A DNA stretch of 64,000 nucleotides from Brachybacterium nesterenkovii. Its GTDB lineage: Bacteria > Actinomycetota > Actinomycetes > Actinomycetales > Dermabacteraceae. The stretch lies in NCBI RefSeq assembly GCF_900163655.1, contig NZ_FWFG01000064.1:50817-114816 (forward strand). The letters are read 5' to 3'. Made by a program: the position numbers and the translations under genes. Under the pieces are notes generated by a model. It saw only the letters and a list, made by a program, of their open reading frames with translations, did not search any database and had not been told where the DNA came from. Below, in pieces: positions 17,513-28,046 of the stretch (position 1 is the stretch's first letter; every line of letters begins with the position of its first letter).

Positions 17513-18261
17513 GCGTGGGTCCTTCCGTGGGTGCGGGTCGGCGGGATGAGGTCGTCAGCGGCGTCGGCGCTCTCCGCCCCGGTGCCGTCGGCGGTCTGCT
17601 CGACGAGACGCGCCAGGAGCTCGGTGGACTCGCGCGTGTCGCGCGCGGCGCGGACGGTCGCCGTGAACAGCTCGATCACGGCGCGGCCCGCGACGATCGC
17701 CAGCAGCGCCGGGATCCAGCCGAGGAGCACGATGAGGATCGGCAGCCACGGGGCGGTCGGCGTCGAGTCCCAGTAGGAGGCGGGGTTCGGGGCGAAGCCG
17801 ATGATCGCGCCGAAGATGATCCAGCCGAGCCAGTGCAGCAGGACGGCCAGGACCCACAGGCCGTACAGGATGCCCGCGGCATCGGCCACGAGCGAGCGGC
17901 GGAAGGAGAAGTCCACGAGGGACTTCAGCAGGCGCACGGGCAGCGACTCGCCGGTGGCCGACGATGCGCCCGTTCCCGTGACGGAGGAGCGGGACGCGGC
18001 GCCCGCTCCGGAGGATGCGGCGGGGGAGCCGGGGACCGGAGCGGCGCCGGTCGCCTCGGAGGCGGATCCCGCCGTCGGCACGGGGGCCGGAGCCGGCGAG
18101 GAGCCCCACGCCGGGGCCGACCCGTAGGGCGCCGACGATCCCGCCGATGCCGATGCCGATGCCGATGCCGGTGCCGGTGCCGATCCGTACGGCGCCGGCG
18201 ACTCGGCCGGAGCCGATTGCGGGGAGGTCGGGTAGGGGAGGGGAGGAGGGGTCTGGGACAT
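17509..18261 (-). CDS. DUF4282 membrane protein with Pro/Ala/Ser-rich N-terminus
   Basis: A 250-residue protein starting at ATG 18259-18261 behind AGGAG. The first 125 residues are low-complexity Pro/Ala/Ser/Gly, including an ASASASAS run coded by a hexanucleotide microsatellite. A DUF4282-type domain follows: LVDFSFRRSLVADAAG, two membrane helices, then AVIELFTATVRAARDTREST. It is translationally coupled to the PrsW protease, which suggests that it could be a partner or substrate. Function is unknown. Confidence 0.75.
   Translation of the reverse strand: MSQTPPPLPYPTSPQSAPAESPAPYGSAPAPASASASASAGSSAPYGSAPAWGSSPAPAPVPTAGSASEATGAAPVPGSPAASSGAGAASRSSVTGTGASSATGESLPVRLLKSLVDFSFRRSLVADAAGILYGLWVLAVLLHWLGWIIFGAIIGFAPNPASYWDSTPTAPWLPILIVLLGWIPALLAIVAGRAVIELFTATVRAARDTRESTELLARLVEQTADGTGAESADAADDLIPPTRTHGRTHA
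18143..18184. repeat. GCCGAT hexanucleotide microsatellite
   Basis: About seven units of GCCGAT/GCCGGT lie in tandem inside the DUF4282 gene and encode alternating Ala-Ser/Ala-Gly. Unit length keeps the frame. Confidence 0.8.
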
Positions 18262-18447
18262 GATCGGGTCTCCTGACGGGACGCCCACGGGCCCCGGGTC
18301 AACGGCAGTGCGGGTGGGGACGAGAGAGGACGGCGCTTCGGCCGGACCCCCGTGCGATCCTACCTGTGACGCGCGACATGTCTCTCGCCGCTGTGGATGA
18401 CCGTGCCCTGTGCGGGATCGGCGTCGCAGATCACGTCGCGCCGCAGA

Positions 18448-18468
18448 GTTGAGCGGAATACGCTCAAG
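18448..18468. promoter_or_regulatory. HAIR-type operator (HspR binding site) before clpB
   Basis: GTTGAGC-N7-GCTCAAG at 18448-18468 is a 7-7-7 inverted repeat that differs from the actinobacterial HAIR consensus (CTTGAGT-N7-ACTCAAG) only at outer positions. It lies 95 nt before clpB in the 301-bp gap 18262-18563, which otherwise holds no recognised gene. HspR repression of clpB and dnaK operons through HAIR is established in Streptomyces and Mycobacterium. Confidence 0.8.
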
Positions 18469-18563
18469 GTTGTTCTCGTTGCACTGGATGCGGGTCGCCC
18501 GGCCCGCGATCATCCGCCCGGGACCGCCCCGGTGCACGACATCCGATCCAGGAGGTCCCCGTC

Positions 18564-21191
18564 GTGGAATTCCGCTTCACCGCCCGGTCGCAGGAGGCCG
18601 TCGCGGCCGCCGCGCAGCTCGCGGAGGAGCTCGGCAACCCCCAGATCTCCGCGCTCCATCTCCTGTCGGCGCTGCTCGACCAGAGCGACGGCATCGGCAC
18701 CACCGCCCTCGCCGAGCTCGGTTGCGACATCGCCGACCTCCGCCGACGCGTCACCGACGCGATCTCCCGCCTCCCGCGCGTCAGCGGCGGCGGCGAGCGC
18801 CGCCCGACGTTCGTCGGCGACGGCTACGACGCGCTGGAGGCCGCCCGCACCGAGGCGGACTCCCGCGGTCTCACGTTCCTGTCCACCGAGCACCTGATGA
18901 TGGGCATCGCCCTCGGTTCGGACGACGCCGCCCGGCTCCTAACCTCCGCCGGAGCCGCTCCGGACGCCCTGCGCGATGCCATTGACCGTCTTCGAGGGGA
19001 GAACACCATGGACACCGAGAACCCGGAGGGCTCGTTCAAGAGCCTCGAGAAGTTCGGCGTCGACCTCACCGAGATGGCCCGCGAGGGCCGTCTGGACCCG
19101 GTGATCGGCCGCGACGCCGAGATCCGCCGCGTCGTGCAGGTCCTGTCCCGACGCACCAAGAACAACCCTGTGCTGATCGGCGAGCCCGGCGTCGGCAAGA
19201 CCGCCGTCGTCGAGGGCCTGGCCCAGCGCATCGTCGCCGGCGACGTGCCCGAGTCGCTGCGCGGCAAGACGCTCGTCTCGCTCGACCTGTCCTCGATGGT
19301 CGCGGGCAGCAAGTACCGCGGAGAGTTCGAGGAGCGCATGAAGGCCGTGCTCGACGAGATCCGCACCAGCAACGGGCAGATCATCACCTTCATCGACGAG
19401 CTGCACACCGTCGTCGGCGCCGGCGGCTCCGGCGACGGCGCGATGGACGCCGGCAACATGCTCAAGCCGATGCTCGCCCGCGGCGAGCTGCGCATGGTCG
19501 GCGCGACCACGCTCGACGAGTACCGCGAGAACATCGAGAAGGACCCGGCGCTCGAGCGCCGCTTCCAGCAGGTGTTCGTCGGCGAGCCCAGCGTCGAGGA
19601 CACGATCACGATCCTGCGCGGCCTCAAGGACAAGTACGAGGCCCACCACAAGGTCTCGATCACCGACGCCGCGCTGGTGGCCGCCGCGACGCTCTCGGAC
19701 CGCTACATCTCCGGGCGCCAGCTGCCCGACAAGGCCATCGACCTGGTCGACGAGGCGGCGAGCCGCCAGCGCATGGAGCTGGACTCCTCGCCCGTCGAGC
19801 TCGACATCCTGCGCCGCCAGGTGGACCGCCTGAAGATGGAGGAGCTCGCGCTGCAGGGGTCGGACGACCCCGGCTCGCGCGCCCAGCTCGACTCCGTGCG
19901 CGCCCAGCTCGCGGACCGCACTGAGCGCGCCGACGCCCTGTCGGCCCGCTGGGAGCGGGAGAAGGCCGGGCTCAACCGGGTGGGCGAGCTCAAGGCGCGC
20001 CTCGAGCAGCTGCGCATGCAGGCCGATCGCGCCCAGCGCGAGGGCGACCTGTCCGCGGCCTCGAAGATCCTCTACGGCGACATCCCCGCGCTCAAGACCG
20101 AGCTGGTCGAGGCTGAGGAGGCCGAGCGCACGGGCGCCCTGGGCGAGGACGAGAAGCCGCTCGTCTCCGAGCGCGTCGGGCCGGACGACATCGCCGAGGT
20201 CGTCGGCGCCTGGACGGGCATCCCCGCCGGTCGCCTCCTGCAGTCCGAGACGCAGAAGCTGCTGGAGATGGAGGACATCATCGGCCAGCGGCTCATCGGC
20301 CAGCGCCGCGCCGTCGCCGAGGTGTCCGACGCCGTCCGCCGCGCCCGCGCCGGGATCGCGGACCCGAACCGCCCGACCGGCTCGTTCCTGTTCCTGGGCC
20401 CCACGGGCGTGGGCAAGACGGAGCTGGCCAAGGCGCTCGCGGAGTTCCTCTTCGACGACGAGCGCGCCATGGTGCGCGTGGACATGTCCGAGTACGGGGA
20501 GAAGCACTCGGTCGCACGCCTGGTCGGCGCCCCTCCGGGGTACGTCGGCTACGAGGAGGGCGGCCAGCTCACCGAGGCCGTGCGGCGCCGTCCGTACTCG
20601 GTGGTGCTGCTCGACGAGATCGAGAAGGCCCACCCGGACGTCTTCGACATCCTGCTGCAGGTGCTCGACGACGGCCGCCTCACCGACGGCCAGGGCCGCA
20701 CGGTCGACTTCCGCAACGTCATCCTCATCATGACCTCGAACCTGGGCGCCCAGTTCCTGCAGGACCAGGGGCTGGATCGCAAGGCCCGCGAGGAGGCCGT
20801 GATGTCGGTGGTGAGGGCGTCGTTCAAGCCCGAGTTCCTCAACCGCCTGGACGACGTGGTCATGTTCGACCCGCTGGCCCCCGAGGACCTCGCGCGCATC
20901 GTGACGCTGCAGGTCGCGTCCGTGGCCTCGCGCCTGGCCGACCGGCGGATCGCGCTCGACGTCTCCGATGAGGCCACGCGCTGGCTCGCCGAGAAGGGCT
21001 TCGATCCGCTCTACGGCGCGCGCCCGCTCAAGCGCCTCGTGCAGAAGGAGATCGGCGACGCCCTGGCGCGCCTGGTCCTGCGCGGCGAGGTGCACGACGG
21101 CGACACCGTGCGCGTGGACGTCGACGGCGGCGAGGGCGCCGATGCGCTCGCGCTCTCCGTCGAGGCGGGGGAGGAGTCCGCGGGGGCGTGA
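18564..21191 (+). CDS. clpB: ClpB-type ATP-dependent disaggregase
   Basis: An 875-residue Hsp100 protein. It has an N-terminal double Clp repeat (residues 1-150), NBD1 with Walker A GEPGVGKT near residue 207 and Walker B ITFIDELH, and a coiled middle domain around 400-530 with repeated charged heptads. NBD2 carries [16 protein letters not shown] near 612, Walker [12 protein letters not shown] and the sensor [11 protein letters not shown]. The long middle domain and the lack of an IGF loop argue for ClpB, not ClpA/ClpC. It works with DnaK/DnaJ/GrpE to rescue protein aggregates. The HAIR operator upstream points to HspR control. A second start at ATG 19009 would give a shorter isoform without the N domain, as known for other ClpB proteins; that is inference. 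Confidence 0.92.
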   Translation: MEFRFTARSQEAVAAAAQLAEELGNPQISALHLLSALLDQSDGIGTTALAELGCDIADLRRRVTDAISRLPRVSGGGERRPTFVGDGYDALEAARTEADSRGLTFLSTEHLMMGIALGSDDAARLLTSAGAAPDALRDAIDRLRGENTMDTENPEGSFKSLEKFGVDLTEMAREGRLDPVIGRDAEIRRVVQVLSRRTKNNPVLIGEPGVGKTAVVEGLAQRIVAGDVPESLRGKTLVSLDLSSMVAGSKYRGEFEERMKAVLDEIRTSNGQIITFIDELHTVVGAGGSGDGAMDAGNMLKPMLARGELRMVGATTLDEYRENIEKDPALERRFQQVFVGEPSVEDTITILRGLKDKYEAHHKVSITDAALVAAATLSDRYISGRQLPDKAIDLVDEAASRQRMELDSSPVELDILRRQVDRLKMEELALQGSDDPGSRAQLDSVRAQLADRTERADALSARWEREKAGLNRVGELKARLEQLRMQADRAQREGDLSAASKILYGDIPALKTELVEAEEAERTGALGEDEKPLVSERVGPDDIAEVVGAWTGIPAGRLLQSETQKLLEMEDIIGQRLIGQRRAVAEVSDAVRRARAGIADPNRPTGSFLFLGPTGVGKTELAKALAEFLFDDERAMVRVDMSEYGEKHSVARLVGAPPGYVGYEEGGQLTEAVRRRPYSVVLLDEIEKAHPDVFDILLQVLDDGRLTDGQGRTVDFRNVILIMTSNLGAQFLQDQGLDRKAREEAVMSVVRASFKPEFLNRLDDVVMFDPLAPEDLARIVTLQVASVASRLADRRIALDVSDEATRWLAEKGFDPLYGARPLKRLVQKEIGDALARLVLRGEVHDGDTVRVDVDGGEGADALALSVEAGEESAGA

Positions 21192-21221
21192 TCCCCGCCT
21201 GAGCTCACGCCGTCGAGCGCT

Positions 21222-21265
21222 CGCCGACCGGCCTGTTCCCCGTCAGGGGAGCGGGCCGGTCGGCG
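21222..21265 (+). terminator. Terminator of clpB
   Basis: The outer 12-bp stem (21222-21233 with 21254-21265) continues, after a small bulge, with a TCCCC/GGGGA inner stem. It begins 30 nt after the clpB stop. The rest of the 439-bp gap 21192-21630 has no gene I can support; it holds this hairpin and the SOS-controlled promoter region of the HNH gene. Confidence 0.75.
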
Positions 21266-21538
21266 TCTGCGGGGTCCGGGATGGATGTGTGCGGCTCCCG
21301 CGAGATGTCGTAGGTGAGGCGATCGCGCTGTGGTGCTGGGGCCGTGTCGGTGGGCCTGATGCTGTGACAAGAGCGCGGCTCGATGCCGGGGGTGTTGTTC
21401 CGTGCGCAGCAAGGAGGCGTGCCTGGACGCCTCTGCTCCGGGCCCTCGTCACGGGGTGCCCCGCGTTTCCTCCACATGCAGACTTATGCACATTTCCGCT
21501 GGTGGTAGCCGTTTGTCGCCCACTCGGGCTACACTGAG

Positions 21539-21554
21539 TCGAACAGGTGTTCGA
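21539..21554. promoter_or_regulatory. Perfect SOS (LexA) box
   Basis: The 16-bp palindrome TCGAAC-AGGT-GTTCGA matches the actinobacterial LexA consensus TCGAAC-N4-GTTCGA exactly. It lies 4 nt downstream of a TACACT -10-like hexamer (21530-21535) and 77 nt before the HNH gene, so LexA would cover the transcription start. Confidence 0.88.
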
Positions 21555-21630
21555 GACGGGTTTCATGTTCGTCAGCCGTCCGTTCGGGGCGGTGCGGCGG
21601 AGATGAACCGCAGGCAGAGGAGGTGGAGCG

Positions 21631-23586
21631 ATGGGTGCATGGGGCGGATCTCAGCCGCGTCACCGTCTGTCTCCGCTCACGCGCGAGTCCCTTCCCGAGC
21701 ACGCCCTCGTCGTCTTCGCGGACGCTCGGCCCGGGGCGTCTGCAGACACGCCGGTGGCCAGCGCGGCCCCCGGCAGCGGCGGGGCCCCGGACGTCGACGA
21801 CCCGGGACGATGCGCTGAGTCGCTGGAGGCGGCCGCCTCCCGCGTGCTCGCCCGCGAGCTCCAGGAGCTGTGGGATGACGGCGCCGAGGAATCCGCCCGC
21901 CTGGCATCCCGCATGCGGCGCCTGGCCGTGTTCTGGGTCGACCTCGATGCGGACCCGGATCGCATGGCGGCCGATGACGCGGAGATGCGTGTCGCTCTCG
22001 CCCTGCGCATGTCCCCGACGTCGGCTCACCGGCACATCCATGACGCGCACGTCGCCGTCCATGAGCTGCCCGGGGTCCACGCGCGGCTCGCCTCCGGCGA
22101 GCTGCCGGTGACGTGGATGCAGCAGATCCTGCGCGGAGTCCGCGACCTGACGGCCGGGCAGAGGAGCGAGGTCGACGCGGAGATCGCCGGCTGGGACCTG
22201 GCGTGGACGCCGGAGCAGTTCCGGCGTCGGCTCTCGCTGCTGCTCACGCGCATCCGCTCCCGAGAGCCCGTCCCTGCGGACCGCACGCCCGAGGCGCTGC
22301 GGCGCGTCGAGGTCTTCCCCGTCGAGGACGAGGGCATAGCGTGCCTCCGTCTGCTGGGGCCTGTCCCCGAGATCACGTCGCTCGCGCGGCGGCTCGACGC
22401 GTCCGCTCGAGCCGTGCAGGCCGCCCAGCGACGAGCGCTCGAGGCCGGTGCCGCTGCGACCGGGATCGGTGCGGACGCGTCAGCGGACGGTGAGCTGGTC
22501 TCCGGGACCGGGGCGGATGCGCTAGCGGCCGGTGCGATCGCATCCGAAGCCGGTGCGGCTCTGCCTGCGCTGGCGGACAGCGTCCCGGATATCCCCTTCG
22601 ACGATGGGACCGTGCTCACGACGGGACGGGCGATGTCCCTGGCGCGCCTGCGCTTCGACATCATGGCGCGGTCCGTGCTGGAGACCGGCGCGGTCGAGAT
22701 CCCGTCCGAGCGCTTCCGCATCAACGTGGTGGTGCCGGCGCTCGCTCTCCTCGGCGCGAGCGATGCGCCGGCCACTCTCGACGGGACCGTGCCGATCCCT
22801 GCTGCGATGGCCCGGTCGCTCGCCGGCGGCGAGGGCGTGTGGCACCGCGTGCTGACGGACCCCGCCACCGGCGCCTTCCTTCCGCTGCCCGCCCAGCGCT
22901 ACACCCCCACGGCGGCGATGCTCGAGCACCTGCGGCTGCGCAACGCGACCTGCGCCGTGCCCGGATGCACGCGTCCCTCGTCCTGGGCCTCGGAGTGCGA
23001 CCACATCGAGGAATACGACCTCCGCGATCCCGCGTCCGGAGGTCTCACCGAGATCGAGAACCTCCACCTGCTGTGCTGGCAGCACCACCAGATGAAGACC
23101 GCCGGTCGGATCGATCCGGAGAGATGCGGTCTGCCGCCACGGGACGGAGAGCCGTTCGCGATATTCCCGTCCGCATCGCCACCGGAGGATCCGACGGCCG
23201 CACCTGCGGCAGCGCCGAAGAAGCCGACTCCAGATGCGGCGAGCCCTGGGCCCGTTGCGAGGTATCCCGAGCCGGATCTCACGACGTCCGTTCCCAGGCC
23301 CGATGTCACTGATTCCGTGTCCGATGCGCCAGGAGGCGCAGCGCGCCGCCATGCCGTCTGCCCGCCGGGTGCGACACGGTGGGAGCTCGGCGACGGGTCG
23401 CGCGTGACGGTCGAGGACGATGTGGACGTGATGACGCCCCGGACGGTCGCCGAGCTCGAGGTGCACTGGAACCGGCATCTCGCGCTCGTCGAGGAACGAG
23501 AGCAGCGGTCACAGCAACAGCACGCACAGCAGCTGCGGGCACGGCAACAGCAGGCTCAACCTCCCTGGGGACCTCCGCCGTTCTGA
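21631..23586 (+). CDS. DUF222/13E12 family protein with C-terminal HNH endonuclease domain
   Basis: A 651-residue protein. Residues about 70-380 form the DUF222 (13E12 repeat) domain. The HNH domain near 435-490 reads TCAVPGCTRPSSW, then ECDHIEEYDL and NLHLLCWQHHQMKT, giving the paired Cys zinc ligands and the His-Asn-His set. An Ala/Gly/Asp-rich insert (about 270-315) and a Gln-rich C-terminus frame the domains. 13E12-family genes are repeated in actinobacterial genomes and in M. tuberculosis several are LexA-regulated; the perfect SOS box upstream fits this. The exact DNA-damage role is unknown. GGAGG precedes ATG 21631. Confidence 0.88.
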   Translation: MGAWGGSQPRHRLSPLTRESLPEHALVVFADARPGASADTPVASAAPGSGGAPDVDDPGRCAESLEAAASRVLARELQELWDDGAEESARLASRMRRLAVFWVDLDADPDRMAADDAEMRVALALRMSPTSAHRHIHDAHVAVHELPGVHARLASGELPVTWMQQILRGVRDLTAGQRSEVDAEIAGWDLAWTPEQFRRRLSLLLTRIRSREPVPADRTPEALRRVEVFPVEDEGIACLRLLGPVPEITSLARRLDASARAVQAAQRRALEAGAAATGIGADASADGELVSGTGADALAAGAIASEAGAALPALADSVPDIPFDDGTVLTTGRAMSLARLRFDIMARSVLETGAVEIPSERFRINVVVPALALLGASDAPATLDGTVPIPAAMARSLAGGEGVWHRVLTDPATGAFLPLPAQRYTPTAAMLEHLRLRNATCAVPGCTRPSSWASECDHIEEYDLRDPASGGLTEIENLHLLCWQHHQMKTAGRIDPERCGLPPRDGEPFAIFPSASPPEDPTAAPAAAPKKPTPDAASPGPVARYPEPDLTTSVPRPDVTDSVSDAPGGAARRHAVCPPGATRWELGDGSRVTVEDDVDVMTPRTVAELEVHWNRHLALVEEREQRSQQQHAQQLRARQQQAQPPWGPPPF

Positions 23587-23681
23587 CCCGTTCCGGAGGC
23601 ACCGGCGGCTGCCAGTGCCGGATGCGCGCGACAGCGGCACAGCTGAGGAGTGCCAGAGGTCTGGCCGAGACGCTGAGGGGA

Positions 23682-24506
23682 TCAGTCGCGCCACCACGTG
23701 TCGTGCATCGTGACCGGCAGTGCGCGCTTGTGGCGCGAGCGCAGCCAGATGCCCTCGAGCTTCTCGGCCGCGGTCGCGTCGATGTCTCGGCCCTCGAGAT
23801 AGTCGTCGATGTCGTCGTAGCGCAGCCCCAGCTCGGCCTCGTCGGCCTGACCGGGACGCCCGTCCAGCAGATCCGCGGTCGGCATCTTCTCGGTGAGGCG
23901 TCCATCGGCGCCGAGCTCCGCGAGCACCGCCCGCACCTGGCGCTTGTTCAGCCCGGCGAGAGGCAGCAGGTCCGCGCCGCCGTCGCCGAACTTCGTGAAG
24001 AACCCGGTGACGTTCTCCGCCGCCTGATCGGTGCCGATCACCAGCAGCCCGAGATCCCCGCCGATCGCATACTGCGCGGCCATGCGCATGCGCGCCTTCG
24101 TGTTCCCCTTGGTGAAGTCGCTGAGCGCCGCGCCCATCCCCTCGGCATAGGCCGAGGCCAGGCCGTCCGCACCGGCACCCACGTTGATGGTCACCTCGCG
24201 GTCCGCGGCGATGAAGTCGAGCGCCGCCTGCGCATCGTCCTCATCGGCCTGCACCTTGTACGGCAGACGGACGGCCACGAACGTCGCCTCACTGCCGGAC
24301 TCGCGGACCCGCTCGGCCGCGAGCTGGGCCAGACGCCCCGCGCACATCGAGTCGACGCCGCCGGAAATCCCGAGCACGAACCCGTTGGCGTGGGCCGCGG
24401 CGAGATAGTCGACGAGGAAGGCGACGCGCGCCTCGACCTCGGCGGCCGGATCGATGACGGGACGGACGCCGGTCTCGGCGATGATGCGCTGCTGCAGCTC
24501 TCTCAT
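23682..24506 (-). CDS. nadE: NH3-dependent NAD+ synthetase
   Basis: A 274-residue N-type ATP pyrophosphatase. The PP-loop is SGGVDS (residues 48-53) in [18 protein letters not shown]. Downstream are [35 protein letters not shown] and [18 protein letters not shown], all hallmark NadE motifs, and the length equals E. coli NadE. There is no glutaminase domain, so ammonia is the nitrogen donor. It makes NAD+ from deamido-NAD+ and ATP. ATG 24504-24506 is supported by a TACACT box 7 nt upstream (24514-24519 on the plus map), a leaderless arrangement. Confidence 0.93.
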   Translation of the reverse strand: MRELQQRIIAETGVRPVIDPAAEVEARVAFLVDYLAAAHANGFVLGISGGVDSMCAGRLAQLAAERVRESGSEATFVAVRLPYKVQADEDDAQAALDFIAADREVTINVGAGADGLASAYAEGMGAALSDFTKGNTKARMRMAAQYAIGGDLGLLVIGTDQAAENVTGFFTKFGDGGADLLPLAGLNKRQVRAVLAELGADGRLTEKMPTADLLDGRPGQADEAELGLRYDDIDDYLEGRDIDATAAEKLEGIWLRSRHKRALPVTMHDTWWRD

Positions 24507-24539
24507 GCGCCGCAGTGTACGGGGGCGGCAGGCGGACGT

Positions 24540-24870
24540 GATTCGAGCGGCCCGCGAACCGTGAACCGCGAACCGCGGCGCCGCGAACCGCGGCGCCGAA
24601 CGCTGCGCCGTCTGCCATCCTGACGGGCTGGTGCCCGGACGGCTCGATGCGCTGGGCGGGTATCCGGACGCACCGATCGGTGGGCGGGTATCCGGACGCA
24701 CCGACGGGTGTGCCGACATCCGGACGCACTCACGGACAGGTCGGCATCCGGACGGGCCGACGGGCGGGCGGGTATCCGGATGCGCGGACGGGCGGGCCAG
24801 CATGCGGACGAGCCGACGGGACGACACCCGGACGGCCGACGGGCGGGCACCGTTCCCGATGCCCGCCCGT
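24540..24870. repeat. Direct-repeat tract between nadE and leuS
   Basis: The 420-bp gap 24507-24927 holds no gene I can support. It contains a perfect 15-bp tandem duplication (24566-24580 and 24581-24595), a 28-bp tandem duplication with two mismatches (24654-24681 and 24682-24709), and about six more degenerate ATCCGGACG-containing units up to about 24850. Unit length varies and there are no unique spacers, so it is not CRISPR. Confidence 0.8.
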
Positions 24871-24927
24871 CAGTCGGCCCGATGGTCGACAGCCATACCG
24901 TCAGTCGACGGTCACATCGTCACACCG

Positions 24928-27900
24928 TCACACGACGATGTTGACCAGCTTCGGCGCGCGCACGATCACCTTGCGCACCGTCTGCCCCTCGAGCAGACCG
25001 GCGACCTTGGGATCGGCCAGGACGAGCGCCTCGAGATCGGCCTCGGAGATCTCCGGGTCCACGTCGATGCGGTGCTTGACCTTGCCCTTGAGCTGGACCA
25101 CGCAGGTCACGGCCTCGGCGACCAGCAGCGCGGGATCGGCCACCGGATACGGGGCGCGGGCGATCGACTCCTCATGCCCCAGGCGCTCCCACAGCTCCTC
25201 GGCCATGTGCGGGGCGAACGGCGCGACCATCAGCACGAGCGGCTCGACGGCCTCGCGCGGAGAACCTGACTGCGCGCCGCCCTGCGAGCCGCCCTGTGCG
25301 GCACCGGCCTTGGTCAGGTGGTTGACCAGCTCGATCAGCTTGGCGATCGCCGTGTTGAAGCCCATCTGCTCCATGTCCCGGGAGACGCCGTCGATGGTGC
25401 GGTGCACCGCACGCCGCGTCTCGGGCGACGCCTCGGCATCGGAGACCACGGTCTCGCCGGTCTCCTCGTCGACCACCAGGCGCCACAGGCGCTGGAGGAA
25501 GCGCTGAGAGCCCACCACGTCGCGCGTGTTCCACGGCCGCGACAGGTCCAGCGGGCCCATCGACATCTCGTAGACGCGCAGGGTGTCGGCCCCGTACTCC
25601 TCGTACATCTCGTCGGGGGAGACGGAGTTCTTCAGGGACTTGCCCATCTTCCCGTACTCCTGGAAGACGGGCTTGCCCTGGTACGTGAACGACCCGTCGG
25701 CCTCCTCGACCACCTCGGCGGCAGGCACGTACACGCCGCGCTCGTCGGTGTACGCGAAGGCCTGGATGTAGCCCTGGTTGAACAGGCGGTGGAAGGGCTC
25801 GCGGCTGGTCACGTCACCGCGGTCGAACAGCACCTTGTGCCAGAACCGCGAGTACAGCAGGTGCAGCACCGCATGCTCGACGCCGCCGACGTACAGGTCC
25901 ACGCCGCCGGCATCGCCCTCGCTCCGCGGGCCCATCCAGTAGGCCTCCGCCTCGGGGTCGACGAGGCGCTCGTCGTTCGTCGGATCCACGTAGCGCAGCG
26001 GGTACCACGAGGAGCCCGCCCACTGCGGCATCACGTTGGTCTCGCGACGGTACCGGCGCACGCCGCGCCCGTCGCCCAGGTCCAGCTCGACCTCGACCCA
26101 GTCGTCGTTGCGCGACAGCGGGGTCTGCGGCTCGGTCTGGGCATCCTGCGGATCGAAGGTGCGCGGGGAGAAGTCCGTGACCTCGGGCAGGTCCACCGGC
26201 AGCATCTCGGCCGGGAGGGCGATCGGCGTCTCGGGATCCTCGACGTCGTAGACGATCGGGAAGGGCTCGCCCCAGTAGCGCTGGCGGCTGAACAGCCAGT
26301 CCCGCAGACGGTAGGTGGTGCGGGCGCGGCCGAAGCCCTTGCGGGCCGCGTACTCGGTGGCGCGGCGCTTGGCCTCGTCCTTGTCGAGCCCGTTGAGGTC
26401 CAGCTCGGCGCTCGCGGAGTTGATCTTCTCGCCCTCGCCCGTGTACGCGCCGCCCGCGAAGTCCTCCGGCGGGCGCACGGTCCGGATGACGGGCAGGTCG
26501 TAGGCCTCGGCGAAGGCGAAGTCGCGCTCGTCCTCGGCGGGGACCGCCATGATCGCGCCCGTGCCGTAGCCCGTCAGCACGTAGTCCGCGGTGAACACCG
26601 GCAGCGAGCGGCCGTCCATCGGGTTGGTGGCGTACAGGCCGGTGAAAACGCCCGTCTTGGAGCGGTCGTCGGCGGTGCGCTCGGCATCGTCCTGTGCGGC
26701 GGCACGCGCCTGGTACGCGGCGACGGCCTCGCGCGGCGACGCGGGGACCTCGGTGCCCTCGGCAGAGTCCGTGCCCTTAGCAGAGTCCGCGCCCTCGGCG
26801 ACGTCCGCGGCGCCGCCGTCCGCCCGCTTCCAGGCGTCCTTCGTGCCCTCGGGCCACTCGGCCGGCAGGGCGTCGACGTCGGCCAGCAGCGGGTGCTCGG
26901 GCGCGAGCACGCAGAACGTCGCGCCGAACAGGGTGTCGGCGCGCGTGGTGAACACGTCGAAGGACGCCGCGCCGTCGCGTGCCGCACCATCGCCTGCGGC
27001 CCCCAGCCCGGTGACGGGGAACGTGATCTGCGCGCCCTCGCTGCGGCCGATCCAGTTGCGCTGCATCGAGCGCACGGACTCGGGCCAGTCCACCCGGTCC
27101 AGGTCCTCGAGCAGGCGGTCGGCGTAGGCGGTGATGCGCATGTTCCACTGGCGCAGACGGCGGGTGAAGACGGGGAAGTTGCCCACCTCGGAGCGACCGT
27201 CGTTGGTGACCTCCTCGTTCGCGAGCACGGTGCCCAGGCCCGGGCACCAGTTCACGGGGGTCTCGGAGATGTAGGCCAGGCGGAAGGCGTCGGCCAGGCG
27301 CGCCAGCTCGGCGTCGGAGGCGCCCGGCACGTCCGCGGCGGAGCGGCCGCGCCACTGCTCGGGCAGCTCGAGGCCCTGGCGGTCCGCGAGCTCGAACGGA
27401 TCGACCGTCCCGGCCCGCAGCTCTTCGATGAGCTCGGCGATCGGACGGGCGCGCCCGGTCACGCCGTCGGCGTTGGGCGCCGTCGGGTCGTACCAGGAGT
27501 CGAAGACGCGCAGGAAGATCCACTGGGTCCAGCGCACGAACTCCGGGTCCGTCGTCGCGAAGGAGCGGCGCGCGTCGTGGGACAGACCCAGGCGGTGCAG
27601 TTGGCGGCGCATGTTGGCGATGTTCGCCTCGGTGGTGATGCGCGGATGCGTGCCGGTCTGCACGGCGAACTGCTCGGCGGGCAGGCCGAAGGCGTCGTAG
27701 CCCATCGTGTACAGCACGTTGCGGCCGCGCATCCGCTGCTGGCGGGCCACGACGTCGGTGGCGATGTAGCCCAGCGGGTGGCCCACGTGCAGCCCCGACC
27801 CCGAGGGGTAGGGGAACATGTCCATGATGAACATCTTCTCGCCGAGCTCGGCGGCGCTGCGGCCGTCGGACAGCGGGCCCGTCGGGTTCGCGGCGGCGAA

Positions 27901-27993
27901 CGTCCCCTCGTCGTCCCAGCGCTGCTGCCAGCGCTGCTCGATCCGATCGGCCATCGCGGCCGTATAGCGGTGGGGGGCGATGCTCTCGCTCAT
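24928..27993 (-). CDS. leuS: Leucyl-tRNA synthetase
   Basis: A 1021-residue class I synthetase. The ATP signature is HVGH (residues 69-72) in [15 protein letters not shown]; the KMSKS motif reads [15 protein letters not shown] near residue 780. The editing CP1 domain has [20 protein letters not shown]. It is longer than E. coli LeuRS (860 residues), mainly through extra segments in CP1, including a low-complexity Ala/Asp/Glu/Gly stretch near 390-425. The C-terminal domain ends [13 protein letters not shown], as in bacterial enzymes. Start ATG 27991-27993 follows a GAGGAG site. An upstream leader peptide with three Leu codons and an intrinsic terminator (28047-28141) indicate transcription attenuation by leucyl-tRNA supply. 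Confidence 0.95.
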   Translation of the reverse strand: MSESIAPHRYTAAMADRIEQRWQQRWDDEGTFAAANPTGPLSDGRSAAELGEKMFIMDMFPYPSGSGLHVGHPLGYIATDVVARQQRMRGRNVLYTMGYDAFGLPAEQFAVQTGTHPRITTEANIANMRRQLHRLGLSHDARRSFATTDPEFVRWTQWIFLRVFDSWYDPTAPNADGVTGRARPIAELIEELRAGTVDPFELADRQGLELPEQWRGRSAADVPGASDAELARLADAFRLAYISETPVNWCPGLGTVLANEEVTNDGRSEVGNFPVFTRRLRQWNMRITAYADRLLEDLDRVDWPESVRSMQRNWIGRSEGAQITFPVTGLGAAGDGAARDGAASFDVFTTRADTLFGATFCVLAPEHPLLADVDALPAEWPEGTKDAWKRADGGAADVAEGADSAKGTDSAEGTEVPASPREAVAAYQARAAAQDDAERTADDRSKTGVFTGLYATNPMDGRSLPVFTADYVLTGYGTGAIMAVPAEDERDFAFAEAYDLPVIRTVRPPEDFAGGAYTGEGEKINSASAELDLNGLDKDEAKRRATEYAARKGFGRARTTYRLRDWLFSRQRYWGEPFPIVYDVEDPETPIALPAEMLPVDLPEVTDFSPRTFDPQDAQTEPQTPLSRNDDWVEVELDLGDGRGVRRYRRETNVMPQWAGSSWYPLRYVDPTNDERLVDPEAEAYWMGPRSEGDAGGVDLYVGGVEHAVLHLLYSRFWHKVLFDRGDVTSREPFHRLFNQGYIQAFAYTDERGVYVPAAEVVEEADGSFTYQGKPVFQEYGKMGKSLKNSVSPDEMYEEYGADTLRVYEMSMGPLDLSRPWNTRDVVGSQRFLQRLWRLVVDEETGETVVSDAEASPETRRAVHRTIDGVSRDMEQMGFNTAIAKLIELVNHLTKAGAAQGGSQGGAQSGSPREAVEPLVLMVAPFAPHMAEELWERLGHEESIARAPYPVADPALLVAEAVTCVVQLKGKVKHRIDVDPEISEADLEALVLADPKVAGLLEGQTVRKVIVRAPKLVNIVV

Positions 27994-28046
27994 GGGGATG
28001 TGCTCCTCGTTCCTGCGTCGTGGATGACGACGCTCCTGCTGACATG

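Noticed and set aside
24654..24850. CRISPR array in the repeats between nadE and leuS
   Set aside because: Units differ in length and sequence, are directly abutting or irregularly spaced, and lack unique spacers; no cas gene is present.
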